The position numbers and the translations under genes were made by a program. 64,000 nucleotides of DNA from Planctomycetales bacterium (lineage in GTDB: Bacteria; 4484-113). Every line of letters begins with the position of its first letter. Positions within the stretch are counted from its first letter, which is position 1. The notes beneath the pieces are model-generated. The model saw only the letters and a program-made list of their open reading frames with translations. It did not search any database and had not been told where the DNA came from. The stretch lies in assembly GCA_030606285.1 (NCBI GenBank), contig JAUWGS010000003.1, positions 1 to 64,000 on the forward strand. The letters run 5' to 3'. Below are positions 51,157 through 59,204 of the stretch, in pieces.

Positions 51157-52348
51157 CTAAGTCAGGAAGTATGCTTGTGACTGTGTGGTTTTCAACATAA
51201 ACGGTTATCTGCTTCTCGTACCATATGGACGTGTCATCCACTGCATAGACTTTTAGCGTATGCGCTCCTCCATGGTAGTTGGTAGTGTCCCAGGAATACT
51301 CGTACGGCTCGCTGCTAAAGTCGGCTACCATTTCGTCATCAATGTACATTTCTACAAGATCGACTCCAGTGTTATCGGTTACATCCGCGGTGAAGTCGGT
51401 CCTTCCCGAAACCGTAGCGCCATCCTCCGGCGCGGTGATGGTAATGGACGGTGGCTGCAAGAATCGCTGGCGAACATCTTCGTTGTAGGAATCCACGAGC
51501 TTGCAGCAGTACACGGAAGCATCTTGGCTCAGAAAGGTCTCGTAGCCAATCCACAAATAACCGTTATCGCCCCAGTTAGCACCCCAGCTATTACGCACCT
51601 TAAACGCTTCTATGGAATCGTCATAGCCAACGATGCACATTGCGTGCCCGCCTTTATACGGTCCTGTGTAGTTCCACACTTCGCCTGGCTCGTAATCAAA
51701 AATCGAGAGATCAACGTTCGTGCGCATCACCAGGACGCGCTCTTCAGTGGCAAGCACTTCTTTAATGGGAGTTATCTCATCATCAACCCATTGCCTAAAG
51801 GCAAAGGACCAGCTGTCAATCTGCAAAAGCTCCGCATCATCGTATGCGTCGTCGCTTGTGCAATCGCTTGTGCACACGTTCGTGTACGGGCAGTTCTCTT
51901 CGGTAGATGTGCCTTCCGTCTTTAGATAATCCACCACCTTATAGGTGGTTCGCCCTGAACTTGGTCCGCAGCCAGTGCCGGTTTTGCGGTATAGCCACTT
52001 CGGGCTTGACAGATTGAAGTCATTGTCAAAATCCCATCCGTAATAATCGTAGATGCTCCCCAGCTCGTAGTCATACGCGCCAGGGCCCACAGCAAAAGCG
52101 GTGCATGAGCCAATCGATCCCTGGTCTCTCACCGGCGAGCAGCCGCTGGTAAGGTCAAATGATGATGGCAAGTCCGAAACCTGGCGCTGCGCATCCCCTT
52201 CCGGTGAAGAAGCCCAACGTTCCTTATCAAGTTCAGCAATATCACTCTCAGACCACTCATCACCCAGCGCGCGGGTTTCATATTCACCCAATGTCAACTG
52301 CTCGAACTTAAACTTGACAGCTTCAACCAGTGCAACCACTATCAACAC
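50381..52348 (-). CDS. Papain-like (C1) cysteine protease with Big_9 and TIG domains; 3' part of a gene split by an in-frame UGA
   Basis: The catalytic domain is complete: Cys in RDQGSIGSCTAFA, His in GGHAMCIVGYDD and Asn in VRNSWGANWGDNGY. It is followed by a Big_9 Ig domain (ITAPEDGATVSG), three TIG domains and the tail LPPPILGGVQQY. The GTG 52348 start is only nominal: the same frame stays open upstream to a TGA at 52481-52483, reading GNISNDAWEWYEGPRDDVLT before it. Beyond the TGA the frame continues as the lipoprotein leader at 52481-52978. I read the two as one secreted protease gene of ~865 codons interrupted by one nonsense codon. The 3' 780 bases are highly similar to those of the protease at 53130. 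Confidence 0.8.
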   Translation of the reverse strand: MLIVVALVEAVKFKFEQLTLGEYETRALGDEWSESDIAELDKERWASSPEGDAQRQVSDLPSSFDLTSGCSPVRDQGSIGSCTAFAVGPGAYDYELGSIYDYYGWDFDNDFNLSSPKWLYRKTGTGCGPSSGRTTYKVVDYLKTEGTSTEENCPYTNVCTSDCTSDDAYDDAELLQIDSWSFAFRQWVDDEITPIKEVLATEERVLVMRTNVDLSIFDYEPGEVWNYTGPYKGGHAMCIVGYDDSIEAFKVRNSWGANWGDNGYLWIGYETFLSQDASVYCCKLVDSYNEDVRQRFLQPPSITITAPEDGATVSGRTDFTADVTDNTGVDLVEMYIDDEMVADFSSEPYEYSWDTTNYHGGAHTLKVYAVDDTSIWYEKQITVYVENHTVTSILPDLGITGTMVTIYGTYFLAGSGDTYNGSTDKVFFSGASGWSVATVTDWQEEEIEAIVPDGAVTGPIKVDINGAEVTSSFDFTMLPHIDALNPPAQEIGGNITIEGTGFGVSANEDSSVDIGGLEATVVSWETNAIEVTIPPEVIQSDLTVTVTSGASNGVLFTPKPNITGLNPNRTWPGNEIAITGTSFGDEQGGSTITFAGPVEAAPEDIVSWSDSEIVVILPEGSQRGEVVVRVNDVDSDGVLLIVILPPPILGGVQQY

Positions 52349-52480
52349 ATCGCCGTTAGCTGCGGTGTAAGGCTCATAAGACTCAAGTGTCAGAACGTCG
52401 TCGCGCGGCCCCTCGTACCATTCCCAGGCGTCGTTTGAGATGTTTCCAAAGCCGACCTGGAACTCAGGCCTGTCCGCGCC

Positions 52481-52978
52481 TCATCCGCTCGGCGGAAGCC
52501 CCCAGTCAAATCCAATCGTCTGGCTTCCGTCATATCCCGCAAGAGAGAAGCGGTACGCGGCGAACGAGAACTCGCAGGAGAGAGCAGACCTGTCATCGCC
52601 AAGTCGAGCATTGAAAACAAGATAGTCGCCATCTCGCGCAATCCTGTTGTGCGGCAGAGCATCCTCGTAGGAAGACGCCGTCCGCATCAGCATATCTGCA
52701 CTGCTCGATCCCGCCCTAACATCAGGCAAAAGGTCAAAAGCCTCCAAGGGCGACGGCAAAGGCAGTCCCGGGTCGGATTCGAGCGGTTTCTGCGGCCGCA
52801 TTGTGACTCTCACCACGTGGCCAAATCCCTGCTCCCGGGCCTGTACCTCCATCTGCTCTGAATTGGCAACGTCTGCGATCTCGCCGGTACTCACAAGAGT
52901 AGGCGTAGGCTTGCCATGCCCCCCGCAGCCAACAAGTCCCAAGGCGCCTACAACTAGCAACACCCTAAGGGCTTGCAT
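52481..52978 (-). CDS. Lipoprotein leader and N-terminal domain of the split C1 protease gene
   Basis: 165 residues from ATG 52978 (AGGGGG upstream): signal peptide ALRVLLVVGALGLVGC with a lipobox Cys, a Thr/Pro linker and a beta domain (YLVFNARLGDDRSALSCEFS; AAYRFSLAGYDGSQTIGFDW) that stops at TGA after GLPPSG. The in-frame continuation (GADRPEFQVGFGNISNDAWE) completes the domain, so the TGA looks like a recent point mutation, for example from a Gly or Arg codon, or a sequence error. An upstream in-frame ATG at 53029 would add 17 residues before the signal peptide. If the TGA is real, this piece is exported without its protease. Confidence 0.7.
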   Translation of the reverse strand: MQALRVLLVVGALGLVGCGGHGKPTPTLVSTGEIADVANSEQMEVQAREQGFGHVVRVTMRPQKPLESDPGLPLPSPLEAFDLLPDVRAGSSSADMLMRTASSYEDALPHNRIARDGDYLVFNARLGDDRSALSCEFSFAAYRFSLAGYDGSQTIGFDWGLPPSG

Positions 52979-53129
52979 TAAGCAAGTCCCCCTTAGCCAG
53001 TTTAAGACGTTCCTGCGTGAATTGGTCATAATGCGCCGCCTATCCTTCCGAATATGAGTATAACGCAGAAATCCTCAGATTCAGAGTTCCCCCTTGTTCC
53101 GGCGAGAAATAGCCATCAGGCATGGTGAT

Positions 53130-53905
53130 TTAGTACTGCTGCACCCCACCCAGGCTGGGCGGGGGTAGTATTACTACCAGGAGTACACCATCCGAGTCAA
53201 TGTCGTTCACCTTTACCACGACGTCGCCCCGCAGGGAGCCTTCCGGTAGAATGACTACAATCTCCAAGTCGCTCCAGCTTATGATGTCTTCCGGAGCGGC
53301 TTCGACAGGTCCGGCGAATGTAACCGTGCTATCGCCCTGGTCATCCCCGAAACTGGTTCCGGTAATGGCTATCTCGTTGCCCGACCAGGTTCGGTTCGGG
53401 TTGAGCGCGGTGATGTTCGGCTTGGGCGTAAAGAGAACACCGTTGCTGGCGCCCGATGTGACGGTCACCGTCAGGTCTGACTGGATGACCTCGGACGGGA
53501 TAGTAACCTCAATCGCGTTGGTCTCCCAGGATACAACGGTCGCCTCAAGACCGCCGATGTCGACGGAACTGTCCTCATTCGCTGACGCTCCGAAGCCTGT
53601 GCCCTCGACAGTGATATCACCGCCGACAATCTGAATAGCGGGATTGAGCGCGTCAATGTGCGGAAGCAAGGTGAAGTCAAAGCTGGAGGTGACCTCTGCG
53701 CCGTTGATATCCACCTTCAGCGGGCCGGTCACTGCGCCATCGGGTACGGTCACCTCGATCTCTTCTTTCCACCAGTCATTCACCGCCGCTTCACACCAGC
53801 CGGATGCTCCGCTGAAATAGACCTTGTCCGTTGAGGAATTGTAGGCATCGCCGCTGTCAGCGATGAAGTAGGTGCCGTCTATGGTTACGGTCGTGCCAGC
53901 GATGC
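53130..53905 (+). repeat. Direct repeat copy B (3' end of the S8 protease gene)
   Basis: Partner of 50381-51156. The shared part spans the last three TIG domains and the C-terminal tail of two proteases of unrelated catalytic type, consistent with module duplication followed by gene conversion. Confidence 0.85.
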
Positions 53906-56387
53906 CCGAGGTGGCGTCAGCCCCGGTGACGGTGTGGTTCTTGACCATGACGCTGATGCTCTTCTCACTGGATGTCGGCCATTCGTCCTCGGCATAAACC
54001 TTCAGGCTGTGCAGTCCGCCGTGGTAATCGGTCGTAATCCACGAGTGCTCGTAAGGGCCGTCGTCGGTGAAATCCGCCTTCAGTGAATCGTCTATGTACA
54101 TCTCAACCAGCGTGACATCAATGTCATCGCTCACGTTCGCGGCGAAGTTCACCGTGCCGCTGACCTCCGCGTCGGCATCCGGCGATGTGATGTCTATATC
54201 GCAGGGATTGGTCTTCTTCTCAATGGCGAAGTCGTCTATCCACCAGCCAGCGGCATTCTTGTACGTGTTGGATTCGAAGAGGAATACTATCTGGACGGAC
54301 TTGCCGATGTAGCTGTTTAGGCTCTTCGTCACATCAGTCCAAGAAGACTGGGTACCAGGACCATAATACGCAAGGATATTGAAGTCATGACTCCCATCGT
54401 GAACGACAACGTAGCCATAATCCCCGCTGGCGAAAACCCGATGGTGTTTGAATTTCAGGCGCACTGACCCTAGACCCGACAGATCGAACACTGGAGAGTA
54501 CAACCGATCGAACTCGCGATAGCCGTAGTTCGCCCCGCTGGCGCCGCCCTGATGGAAGCTGTGCGTTCCACTTGCGCCGTCATCGTCTACTAGCTGCCAG
54601 TAGCCAGAGCCATTCTCGTTGGTGTGCCACCATCCCGTGGAGCCGCTTTCGAAGTCAATGAAGTAATTCGGAGTCTCGACCGTATTGGACACGGTAACCG
54701 AAACCGTGTCCTCGTCGGTCATATGCTGGTTGTCTAGCGCCACGGCCTTTAGCGTGTAAGCCTTGTTTAAGTACTTCGTCGTGTCCCATTCATAGGTGTA
54801 TGGGCCTGTATCATCAGTTCCCATCTGGACACCGTCGGCATAGAAGAACACCTTCAGAATCGATCCGTCGCTATCAGACGCGCTAACTTCAATCGTCACG
54901 GTGCCGCTTACGGAAGAAGTGCCGTCGGGGCTGTCAATGTTGACAGTCGGCGGCATGCCAAATTCTTCACCGATTACGAAATCCAGCGCCGCGTCCACGT
55001 CAAGCCGCTTGATATCAGGATTGCCCCACTGAGAATCGCTCAGGTCAGCGCCGGTGCTTTCCAGAGCCGAGCGTAGTTCGTCCACTGTGAGAGTGTTGTC
55101 ATAACTCAGAAGCAGCGCCGCCGCGCCTGCGACGTGAGGCGTGGCCATGCTAGTGCCCTGCAAAGGCCTGTAGGTTGAAGGCGTCTGGTGACCACACGAT
55201 TTGATGCTTACACCCGGCGCGGCAATATCCACCCACTGGCCGTAGTTGCTGAAGTTGCACTTTTTATCGCTCTTGTCAGTTGCACCTACGCAGCAGCACA
55301 CTTCGTAGTAGGCAGGATAGTAGGGTTGGTCGGTGGATGAGTTAGCCGCGGCCACAGCGAGAAATATCCCAGCGTCGTACGCGTCCTCGCAGGCTTCCTT
55401 CGTCGCAAGGTTGGGGAAGCTGCCGCCCAGGCTCATACTGATGACATCGGATTCTATCTCCGTGGCCAGCTCCACCGCTATCGCCACCCAGCTATCGGGG
55501 CAGCCGCCGCTGGGGCCGAACACGCGTATCATCACCATTGAAATGTCATGCACCACGCCGACGACACCTTTGCCGTTGTCGCCCACGGCGCCAATAGTGC
55601 CGGAGCAGTGCGTGCCGTGGCTAACATAGTGTTCATCCTCGGGCACGTTGTCCTCATCAAAGATGTCGAATTGCTCATCCGGCCAGTAATCGGGTGGATG
55701 CAGGTAGTTGTCAGCTAGGTCCTCGTGGTCGGGCGCATCGCTCACGGTATCGCCGGAGTAGCGCACGCCGGTGTCAATCACGCAGACTATTATGTTGCTG
55801 TCGCCCTTCTCGGTATCCCACGCGTCTTCAGCATTAATCTTCACCATTCCCCAAAGGTTGGGCGGGTAATCGGGATCGTTGGGAACGTACTGCAAGTAGC
55901 GAATTCCGTCGTATTCTATGTACTCAACTGCATCGGCATAGTCCGTTTGGATCTGCTCCATGACGCTCATAGCGCACGAGCCGTCCTTCGTCTGATAGCC
56001 TGCAAAATTCACACCTCGAACGTATGCTTCCTTGTCGAGCGCTACGCCGTAATGGTCGCGGATCTCGCGTGCCAGAGACGCAACATCCGTATTGCGATAC
56101 AGTTTTGAGGCGGCGTTATAGTCAACCGACGCAGGGGAGTCACTTGTGCCCTTTGCGCCACTCTTGAAGCCGACGACAAATCTGTCGGGGTAGTAGTCCA
56201 CTCCCGGGACAAAGCCTTCGGTGCCGAAGCCGTAGTCATCAAGCTGTGATACTTCGCCAGGGCCTGCGTTCCCGGCCGGCAGAGCGGGAAGGACACCCGG
56301 GCTATTATGCGAAGATTTACCGCAGCCAGAAAAGACCGCAAGCAGCGCAAGCAGGAGAATCCAAATCCGTAGCCATTTTACGAACAT
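53130..56387 (-). CDS. Subtilisin-family (S8) protease lipoprotein with Ig-like, MAM-like and TIG domains
   Basis: 1085 residues. Lipobox FSGC (Cys22). Propeptide ~60-165 includes YYPDRFVVGFKSG as in the 42768 paralogue. Triad: Asp205 (VIDTGVRYSG), His257 (VSHGTHCSGT), Ser413 (GTSMATPHVAG); Asn349 sits in AAANSS where AAGN is usual. Unlike its paralogue it is Cys-rich in the catalytic domain (EVCCCVGATDKSDKKC). Modules after the protease: Big_9 (VNIDSPDGTSSVSG), MAM-like (YFIDFESGSTGWW), Big_9, three TIG domains and the tail LPPPSLGGVQQY. Same order as the 42768 protein, and the TIG part is nearly identical to the C1 protease. An extracellular degradative role is likely. Confidence 0.9.
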   Translation of the reverse strand: MFVKWLRIWILLLALLAVFSGCGKSSHNSPGVLPALPAGNAGPGEVSQLDDYGFGTEGFVPGVDYYPDRFVVGFKSGAKGTSDSPASVDYNAASKLYRNTDVASLAREIRDHYGVALDKEAYVRGVNFAGYQTKDGSCAMSVMEQIQTDYADAVEYIEYDGIRYLQYVPNDPDYPPNLWGMVKINAEDAWDTEKGDSNIIVCVIDTGVRYSGDTVSDAPDHEDLADNYLHPPDYWPDEQFDIFDEDNVPEDEHYVSHGTHCSGTIGAVGDNGKGVVGVVHDISMVMIRVFGPSGGCPDSWVAIAVELATEIESDVISMSLGGSFPNLATKEACEDAYDAGIFLAVAAANSSTDQPYYPAYYEVCCCVGATDKSDKKCNFSNYGQWVDIAAPGVSIKSCGHQTPSTYRPLQGTSMATPHVAGAAALLLSYDNTLTVDELRSALESTGADLSDSQWGNPDIKRLDVDAALDFVIGEEFGMPPTVNIDSPDGTSSVSGTVTIEVSASDSDGSILKVFFYADGVQMGTDDTGPYTYEWDTTKYLNKAYTLKAVALDNQHMTDEDTVSVTVSNTVETPNYFIDFESGSTGWWHTNENGSGYWQLVDDDGASGTHSFHQGGASGANYGYREFDRLYSPVFDLSGLGSVRLKFKHHRVFASGDYGYVVVHDGSHDFNILAYYGPGTQSSWTDVTKSLNSYIGKSVQIVFLFESNTYKNAAGWWIDDFAIEKKTNPCDIDITSPDADAEVSGTVNFAANVSDDIDVTLVEMYIDDSLKADFTDDGPYEHSWITTDYHGGLHSLKVYAEDEWPTSSEKSISVMVKNHTVTGADATSGIAGTTVTIDGTYFIADSGDAYNSSTDKVYFSGASGWCEAAVNDWWKEEIEVTVPDGAVTGPLKVDINGAEVTSSFDFTLLPHIDALNPAIQIVGGDITVEGTGFGASANEDSSVDIGGLEATVVSWETNAIEVTIPSEVIQSDLTVTVTSGASNGVLFTPKPNITALNPNRTWSGNEIAITGTSFGDDQGDSTVTFAGPVEAAPEDIISWSDLEIVVILPEGSLRGDVVVKVNDIDSDGVLLVVILPPPSLGGVQQY

Positions 56388-56505
56388 ACCATTCCGCCCT
56401 CAAGCAGATTGCGACCAACATTCATTATACCTTCACTAAAGCGTCCCTGTGCTAAGCACGTCTCCATGCTGCCACAGCCTACACGGGCGCGGGAGAAGGG
56501 GCCTC

Positions 56506-56514
56506 TGATATAAT
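56506..56514 (+). promoter_or_regulatory. Extended -10 (TGATATAAT), leaderless start
   Basis: Ends eight bases before GTG 56522, so the transcript should begin at or next to the start codon. Confidence 0.55.
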
Positions 56515-56521
56515 CGCGCCG

Positions 56522-57889
56522 GTGCCGCGCTGGGATTATGCGAAACTGCCGTCGTTCATTGAGACGAACCTGCCGGCATACGCGCTGAAGATCATCGGGC
56601 AAGTCAACGCCCTCGCGGAAGCAGGGAGTCTGAGGGTGTATCTTGTCGGTGGCGGCGCGCGGGAGGTGGTGCGCGCGTTCGTCAACCAGATCTCCACCGA
56701 CAACCTGCAGCATTTCGTCTTCGATATTGACATCGCCGTGGAAGGGGACGCGATCGCGCTTGCCGAGGCGCTGGCTGAAGAGCACGGCGGCGCGGTCATC
56801 CGTAACGACCGCTTTCATACCGCCAAGTGGATCGGGGATTCAGGCTACGGAGTCGACCTTACAATGTGCCGTCGTGAGCACTACCCGATTCCCGGCAAGC
56901 TGCCGGAAGTGCTGGGGGAAGCAGAGATATATGAAGACCTTCTAAGGCGTGATTTCTCGTTTAATGCTCTCGCCGTCTCCATCAGCAAAGATGACTTTGG
57001 CACCATCTACGACCCAACCGGCGGCGTGGCGGACATTTTCAGCAAGACTCTCCGGGTGCTTCACCCGCAGTCTTTCATTGAGGACCCTACGCGGATGATG
57101 CGCGCCATCCGCTACAGTGTTCGCCTGAACTACCGGATCGACGAGGAAACCGCACTACTCCTCGCGCAAGGCCTTGAGGAGAGCTATTTCGACCAGTTGA
57201 GCCCGGAAAGAGTGCGCTACGAGCTGGAGTGCATCCTGAGCGAAGAATTCTGGTTCGGCATCCTCTGGGCGGCTTACACGAGCGACCTGCTGGCGTCATT
57301 GCATCCTGAGTGGAATCAGCTCCCAACGATGTCAGGCTCTGATGCGGAAGTCTTGGAACTAGGCATCCGTAATCAGGAAGAGCTGCTCGAACAGGACATG
57401 GTGCCGCAATGGCTGGTACGGCTCTCATGGTCGCTGGCGAATGTTCGAGCCAGCGCATTGCCCGATGTGCTCAAGCGGATCGGCGTGCACGCTCGCCTGG
57501 CACAGAGTGTAGTGGAAGCTCGCGAGAAATTCGATGAAGTAGCCGCGCGCATGAACCACACCGGCTTCAAGCCTTCACGAATCTACCGAGTATGCCAGGA
57601 GTATCCGCGAAAGACGCTCCTGTTCATAGCGTTTAACAGCTACCTAGCAAAGGATACGGAGCCGCTTCGAACGAACCTCATGAAGCACCTCCGCGAGTTA
57701 TCGCCCAAGCACAACATACTCCCCGGTGAGCGCCTTATCAGCCTTGGCCTTCCGGCCGGGCCCCTCGTGGGGAAAGCGCAGGAGGAGCTGTGGTGGCGCA
57801 AGATTGACGGCGAACTCCCCGATGATAAGGCTACAGAACAGGCGGCCCGCGAGTTGATCGAACGTTACCTGTCTCAGCCATTCGTATAA
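56522..57889 (+). CDS. tRNA nucleotidyltransferase/poly(A) polymerase family protein without HD domain
   Basis: Class II nucleotidyltransferase of 455 residues. The head domain has YLVGGGAREVV (usual VGGxVRD), the metal-binding pair in FDIDIAVEG, and RRDFSFNALAVS. EDPTRMMRAIRYSVRLNY is the neck motif. The C-terminal half is helical, with no HD phosphohydrolase motif. It may be one half of a split CC-/A-adding pair with the enzyme at 61447, or the sole CCA enzyme. The mRNA is predicted leaderless (GTG eight bases after TATAAT), and no ribosome-binding site is visible. Confidence 0.85.
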   Translation: MPRWDYAKLPSFIETNLPAYALKIIGQVNALAEAGSLRVYLVGGGAREVVRAFVNQISTDNLQHFVFDIDIAVEGDAIALAEALAEEHGGAVIRNDRFHTAKWIGDSGYGVDLTMCRREHYPIPGKLPEVLGEAEIYEDLLRRDFSFNALAVSISKDDFGTIYDPTGGVADIFSKTLRVLHPQSFIEDPTRMMRAIRYSVRLNYRIDEETALLLAQGLEESYFDQLSPERVRYELECILSEEFWFGILWAAYTSDLLASLHPEWNQLPTMSGSDAEVLELGIRNQEELLEQDMVPQWLVRLSWSLANVRASALPDVLKRIGVHARLAQSVVEAREKFDEVAARMNHTGFKPSRIYRVCQEYPRKTLLFIAFNSYLAKDTEPLRTNLMKHLRELSPKHNILPGERLISLGLPAGPLVGKAQEELWWRKIDGELPDDKATEQAARELIERYLSQPFV

Positions 57890-57956
57890 CTATCGCTTGC
57901 ATTCCGCTGCCTTTCGTTTAACAACGTTCCTGCTTTTTCGCTTTGGCGCCAGGTTG

Positions 57957-57965
57957 TGCTACAAT
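57957..57965 (+). promoter_or_regulatory. Extended -10 (TGCTACAAT) of the NadE-like gene
   Basis: Transcription would begin near 57972, which favours ATG 57997 over GTG 57970 as the translation start. Confidence 0.5.
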
Positions 57966-57996
57966 CTGAGTGCCCGCAGAGAGAGCGGGCGAGACT

Positions 57997-58782
57997 ATGG
58001 TTGTCCGGACCAAGCAAACGCCAGAGCTACCCAAGATAAACGTGACCCGTGTCGTGCAGTCGCTGGCCTCTAAGATCAAGTCGGCCGTCAGCGTAAGCCG
58101 CAAGGGGAAAGTGCTGCTGGCCATATCCGGCGGCATTGACACGTCAGTGCTCGCCTACCTCTGCTGCCGCGCAATAGGCAGCGACAGCGTCTACGGCCTG
58201 CAACTGACACACTCGAACGACGAGGAGCTCCAGGTCAAGGATGGGGCAATCCTTGCACGCCAGCTACGTATCCGCATGCGCATGATCGACATAACCACAC
58301 CTGTTGAGACACTGGCGGAGATGCTCCGAGTTCCCTTCCACGGGGAAGAGGCCGCTCTGCGGAGATACCAGATAATGGACCGCCTGCGCATGATGCTGGT
58401 GCTGGATATCGCGGAGCAGGAGGGCCTGGCTCATCTGTCAGCGATGAATCTCACCGAGCGCTTGCTGGGCCTGGGCCTGCTATGCGGCACGTTTTCACCT
58501 GTTCCGCAACCGCTCGCGGAGCTACACAAGACATACATCTATGAAATCGCCGATTACCTGGATCTTCCCGAGCAAATCCGCATACGCCAGCCAAGCTTCG
58601 AACTCTGGCGCAATCCCGCTGACGGCTCGGAACCGCGTGAGGTCGTGCGGGAAATAGACAAGATTCTTTATCTGCGCAAGGAAAAGAAGCTGACACCCAG
58701 CAAGATAAAGCGCGCCGGCTTTGCGCCCAGATTCGTTTCAGCTGTACTCAAGCGGCTCGACGAAGCCAAAGCGGCTCAGTAG
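57997..58782 (+). CDS. NAD synthase-like ATP-pyrophosphatase (N-type)
   Basis: 261 residues of the adenine nucleotide alpha-hydrolase fold. The PP-loop is LLAISGGIDTSVLAYLC (SGGxDS with Thr for Ser). VYGLQLTHSNDEELQVKDGA and the layout up to ELHKTYIYEIADYLDLPEQI resemble NH3-dependent NadE. The NadE motif G-T-x-N-x-T/S-E is altered to SAMNLTERLLG, so it may be a NadE relative acting on another carboxylate rather than true NAD synthase. GTG 57970 would add nine residues. Convergent, seven-base overlap with the next gene. Confidence 0.65.
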   Translation: MVVRTKQTPELPKINVTRVVQSLASKIKSAVSVSRKGKVLLAISGGIDTSVLAYLCCRAIGSDSVYGLQLTHSNDEELQVKDGAILARQLRIRMRMIDITTPVETLAEMLRVPFHGEEAALRRYQIMDRLRMMLVLDIAEQEGLAHLSAMNLTERLLGLGLLCGTFSPVPQPLAELHKTYIYEIADYLDLPEQIRIRQPSFELWRNPADGSEPREVVREIDKILYLRKEKKLTPSKIKRAGFAPRFVSAVLKRLDEAKAAQ

Positions 58783-59204
58783 TTAATCACCCAATTCACC
58801 CAGAGCAGCACTGCCAGTACTACAAGACCAACTATCAGGATAAGGTTGTGGCTTCGCCTGCGCTGCTGCAGTTCGTCCCGCGCTTCGCGTTTGGCGGTCA
58901 GCTGACTCCGGCTGCCTTCAAGACTGTCTCTCATCTCCTGAAGTTCCTGGGATTGTTTCACCGCCTCCTGGGGCGTGAGCCTCTCTCGAGTCATCTCCAG
59001 TAGCGTCTGCTCAGTGAGGAAGCTCTGCTCCTTCAGGGCTACGTCTTTTTCCAGAATCGGTATCTGCCCGTCCAGCGTGCTTATCTCCCGCTTCTCGGCG
59101 TGCAGCAACCCCAGTTGCCAAACCGCGATTACTACGTACGCGGCAATCAGAGCGATGTTCACCGCCAGCCGCAGATACCGATTCCTTTCATGGATCTCAC
59201 TCAT
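58776..59204 (-). CDS. Membrane protein with two end helices and a central coiled coil
   Basis: 142 residues from ATG 59204. Helix 1 at about 13-32 (RLAVNIALIAAYVVIAVWQL), a ~70-residue coiled coil rich in Glu, Gln and Leu (EKDVALKEQSFLTEQTLLEM; QELQEMRDSLEGSRSQL), a basic patch (QQRRRSHN), then helix 2 (LILIVGLVVLAVLLWVNWVI). Function unknown. The ATG lies within the last codons of the ABC ATPase gene (eight-base overlap), so the two are coupled. The previous in-frame start would only add non-conserved residues. Confidence 0.6.
   Translation of the reverse strand: MSEIHERNRYLRLAVNIALIAAYVVIAVWQLGLLHAEKREISTLDGQIPILEKDVALKEQSFLTEQTLLEMTRERLTPQEAVKQSQELQEMRDSLEGSRSQLTAKREARDELQQRRRSHNLILIVGLVVLAVLLWVNWVINY

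Noticed and set aside
52481-52483. Selenocysteine recoding of the in-frame UGA
   Set aside because: No hairpin of bacterial SECIS type is evident right after it, the residue lies in a surface beta domain, and no sel gene is in the window. UGA also serves as normal stop in many genes here, so an alternative code is excluded too.
57970-57996. GTG 57970 as start of the NadE-like gene
   Set aside because: It lies only five bases after the -10 hexamer, upstream of the likely transcription start.
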